Positions 13,162 to 13,644 of a stretch of DNA of 13,644 bases are shown here, one piece after another (within the stretch, counting starts at the first letter, position 1; every line of letters begins with the position of its first letter). Location: contig JAZOQB010000036.1 in the NCBI GenBank assembly GCA_045655865.1, forward strand, positions 1 through 13,644, in the 5' to 3' direction. The notes under the pieces are model-generated. The model was not told the origin of the DNA. It saw only the letters and a program-made list of their open reading frames with translations, and searched no databases. The position numbers and the translations under genes were made by a program. Origin of the DNA: RGIG5579 sp045655865 (GTDB lineage: Bacteria > Bacillota > Clostridia > Oscillospirales > SIG627).

Positions 13162-13229
13162 AATTGCACAAATTGTTAACAAGTTTTTTATATTTTTTGT
13201 CGATTTTTTTATTTCCTGTTAAAAAAGTC

Positions 13230-13258
13230 TTGAAATATCATTTTCCCCGTGCTACAAT
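13230..13258 (+). promoter_or_regulatory. Promoter of hup
   Basis: TTGAAA (13230-13235), a 17-bp spacer and TACAAT (13253-13258). It is preceded by about 65 bases rich in A/T runs, which could act as an UP element or be intrinsically curved. An 8-bp tandem repeat (gctacaat/gctacaag, 13251-13266) covers the -10. The 10-bp palindrome TTGTTAACAA lies soon after the mazG stop. Confidence 0.78.
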
Positions 13259-13279
13259 GCTACAAGTGGAATATTTCAA
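13230..13279. repeat. 9-bp inverted repeat bracketing the hup promoter
   Basis: TTGAAATAT (13230-13238) is perfectly complementary to ATATTTCAA (13271-13279), with 32 bp between. One arm is the -35 box and the other lies in the 5' leader just before AAAGGAG. As the first arm is not transcribed, any function would be at the DNA level. Confidence 0.7.
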
Positions 13280-13298
13280 AATCAAAGGAGAATAGGAA

Positions 13299-13574
13299 AT
13301 GAACAAAACCCAATTGACCGAAGCGGTGGCCGCAAAAACCAACCTGAAAAAGAAGGAAGCGGAAGCTGCGATCAATCAGGTGTTCGCTGCCATCACCCAG
13401 GCGCTTGTCAACGGGCAAAAGGTTCAGATCTCCGGTTTTGGCAGTTTTGAAACCAAGGACCGCGCCGCCAGAATCGGCCGCAATCCCCACACCCACGAAG
13501 AAATGGAAATTCCCGCATTTAAGAGCGCTAGTTTTTCTCCCAGCAGGACCCTGAAAAACGCCATCAATCAATAA
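13299..13574 (+). CDS. hup: HU family DNA-binding protein
   Basis: The 91-residue product matches bacterial HU. The helical N-terminus MNKTQLTEAVA is followed by the dimer core and the signature ISGFGSFETKDRAARIGRNP (44-63), including the arm with the intercalating proline in GRNP (Pro63). It ends PAFKSASFSPSRTLKNAIN. HU bends and compacts DNA without strong sequence preference and aids replication and recombination. AAAGGAG at 13284-13290 supports the ATG. It has its own promoter and a strong terminator, between mazG and the S4-domain gene. The arm reads NPHTHEEMEIPA, within normal family variation. Confidence 0.97.
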   Translation: MNKTQLTEAVAAKTNLKKKEAEAAINQVFAAITQALVNGQKVQISGFGSFETKDRAARIGRNPHTHEEMEIPAFKSASFSPSRTLKNAINQ

Positions 13575-13584
13575 AAGGATTGGA

Positions 13585-13615
13585 AAAGAGCTGTCGGGAC
13601 GACAGCTCTTTTTTT
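13585..13615 (+). terminator. Intrinsic terminator of hup
   Basis: A 12-bp perfect stem (13585-13596 with 13600-13611, core GAGCTGTCG/CGACAGCTC), a GGA loop and an immediate T-run to 13615. It begins 10 nt after the hup stop. The next start codon comes only 4 nt after the T-run. Confidence 0.93.
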
Positions 13616-13618
13616 ACT

Positions 13619-13644
13619 ATGAGATTAGATAAATTTTTAAAAGT
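13619..13644 (+). CDS. rqcP: S4-domain RNA-binding protein, RqcP/YabO type (first codons only)
   Basis: The window ends after eight full codons and a partial ninth, reading MRLDKFLK and then a codon starting GT. This is the very typical N-terminus of the small S4-domain proteins related to Hsp15, RqcP/YabO in Bacillota (usually MRLDKFLKVSR). RqcP binds stalled 50S-nascent-chain complexes and supports alanine tailing in ribosome quality control. The identification also fits the gene order mazG-hup-S4, usually followed by yabP, yabQ and divIC, which would lie outside the window. No AGGAG-like site is present between the hup terminator and the ATG. With so few residues the call rests partly on context. 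Confidence 0.7.

Noticed and set aside
13140..13200. Terminator after mazG
   Set aside because: TTGTTAACAA is followed by T-rich sequence, but the palindrome has no loop, few G-C pairs and would form a very weak stem.

Overview
The window looks like a chromosomal segment of a low-to-medium GC Bacillota (Clostridia) bacterium. The evidence is AGGAG-type ribosome sites, near-consensus TTGACA/TATAAT promoters, short intrinsic terminators, the linkage walJ-rlmH, and the block mazG-hup-S4 protein (RqcP/YabO type) at the right end. I cannot name a genus. Most of the window (about 2.2-13.6 kb) is conserved housekeeping DNA. I see no tRNA, rRNA, CRISPR array, insertion sequence, phage gene or toxin-antitoxin pair.

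Left, 1-2261 (minus strand): an accessory, visibly AT-richer block. It holds a long gene cut by the window's left edge, encoding an N-terminal zinc ribbon, one membrane span, three near-identical 37-residue repeats, seven RCC1-like repeats and a charged helical tail. Upstream of it is an 86-residue membrane protein. Each gene has its own terminator-plus-promoter module. The two promoter segments are the same over 34 bases with one mismatch, and both carry AATGGGG direct repeats 11 bp apart. This is the least conventional part of the window.

Middle, 2265-9064 (minus strand): an apparent six-gene operon read leftward. Its genes are lnt (lipoprotein N-acyltransferase), recD2 (helicase), an unknown 152-residue membrane protein, walJ/yycJ (metallo-beta-lactamase fold), rlmH (23S rRNA methyltransferase) and a DUF1015 protein. 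The genes overlap or lie 10-35 nt apart. A promoter stands at 9080-9108 and a terminator at 2234-2261.

Right, 9118-13644: mrp/apbC-type Fe-S carrier ATPase (plus) faces lnt across a divergent promoter region. It converges on lplA (minus, lipoate-protein ligase) over a shared bidirectional terminator. lplA and radA (plus) again share back-to-back promoters. radA overlaps mazG by 8 nt, then comes hup (HU protein) with its own promoter and terminator. The first nine codons of an S4-domain RNA-binding gene (rqcP-like) start directly after that terminator.

Functionally, the conserved part covers genome maintenance (recD2, radA, hup, mazG), ribosome and translation quality (rlmH, rqcP), envelope lipoprotein maturation (lnt) and cofactor handling (mrp, lplA). 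All calls rest on reading motifs by eye; no database search was run.
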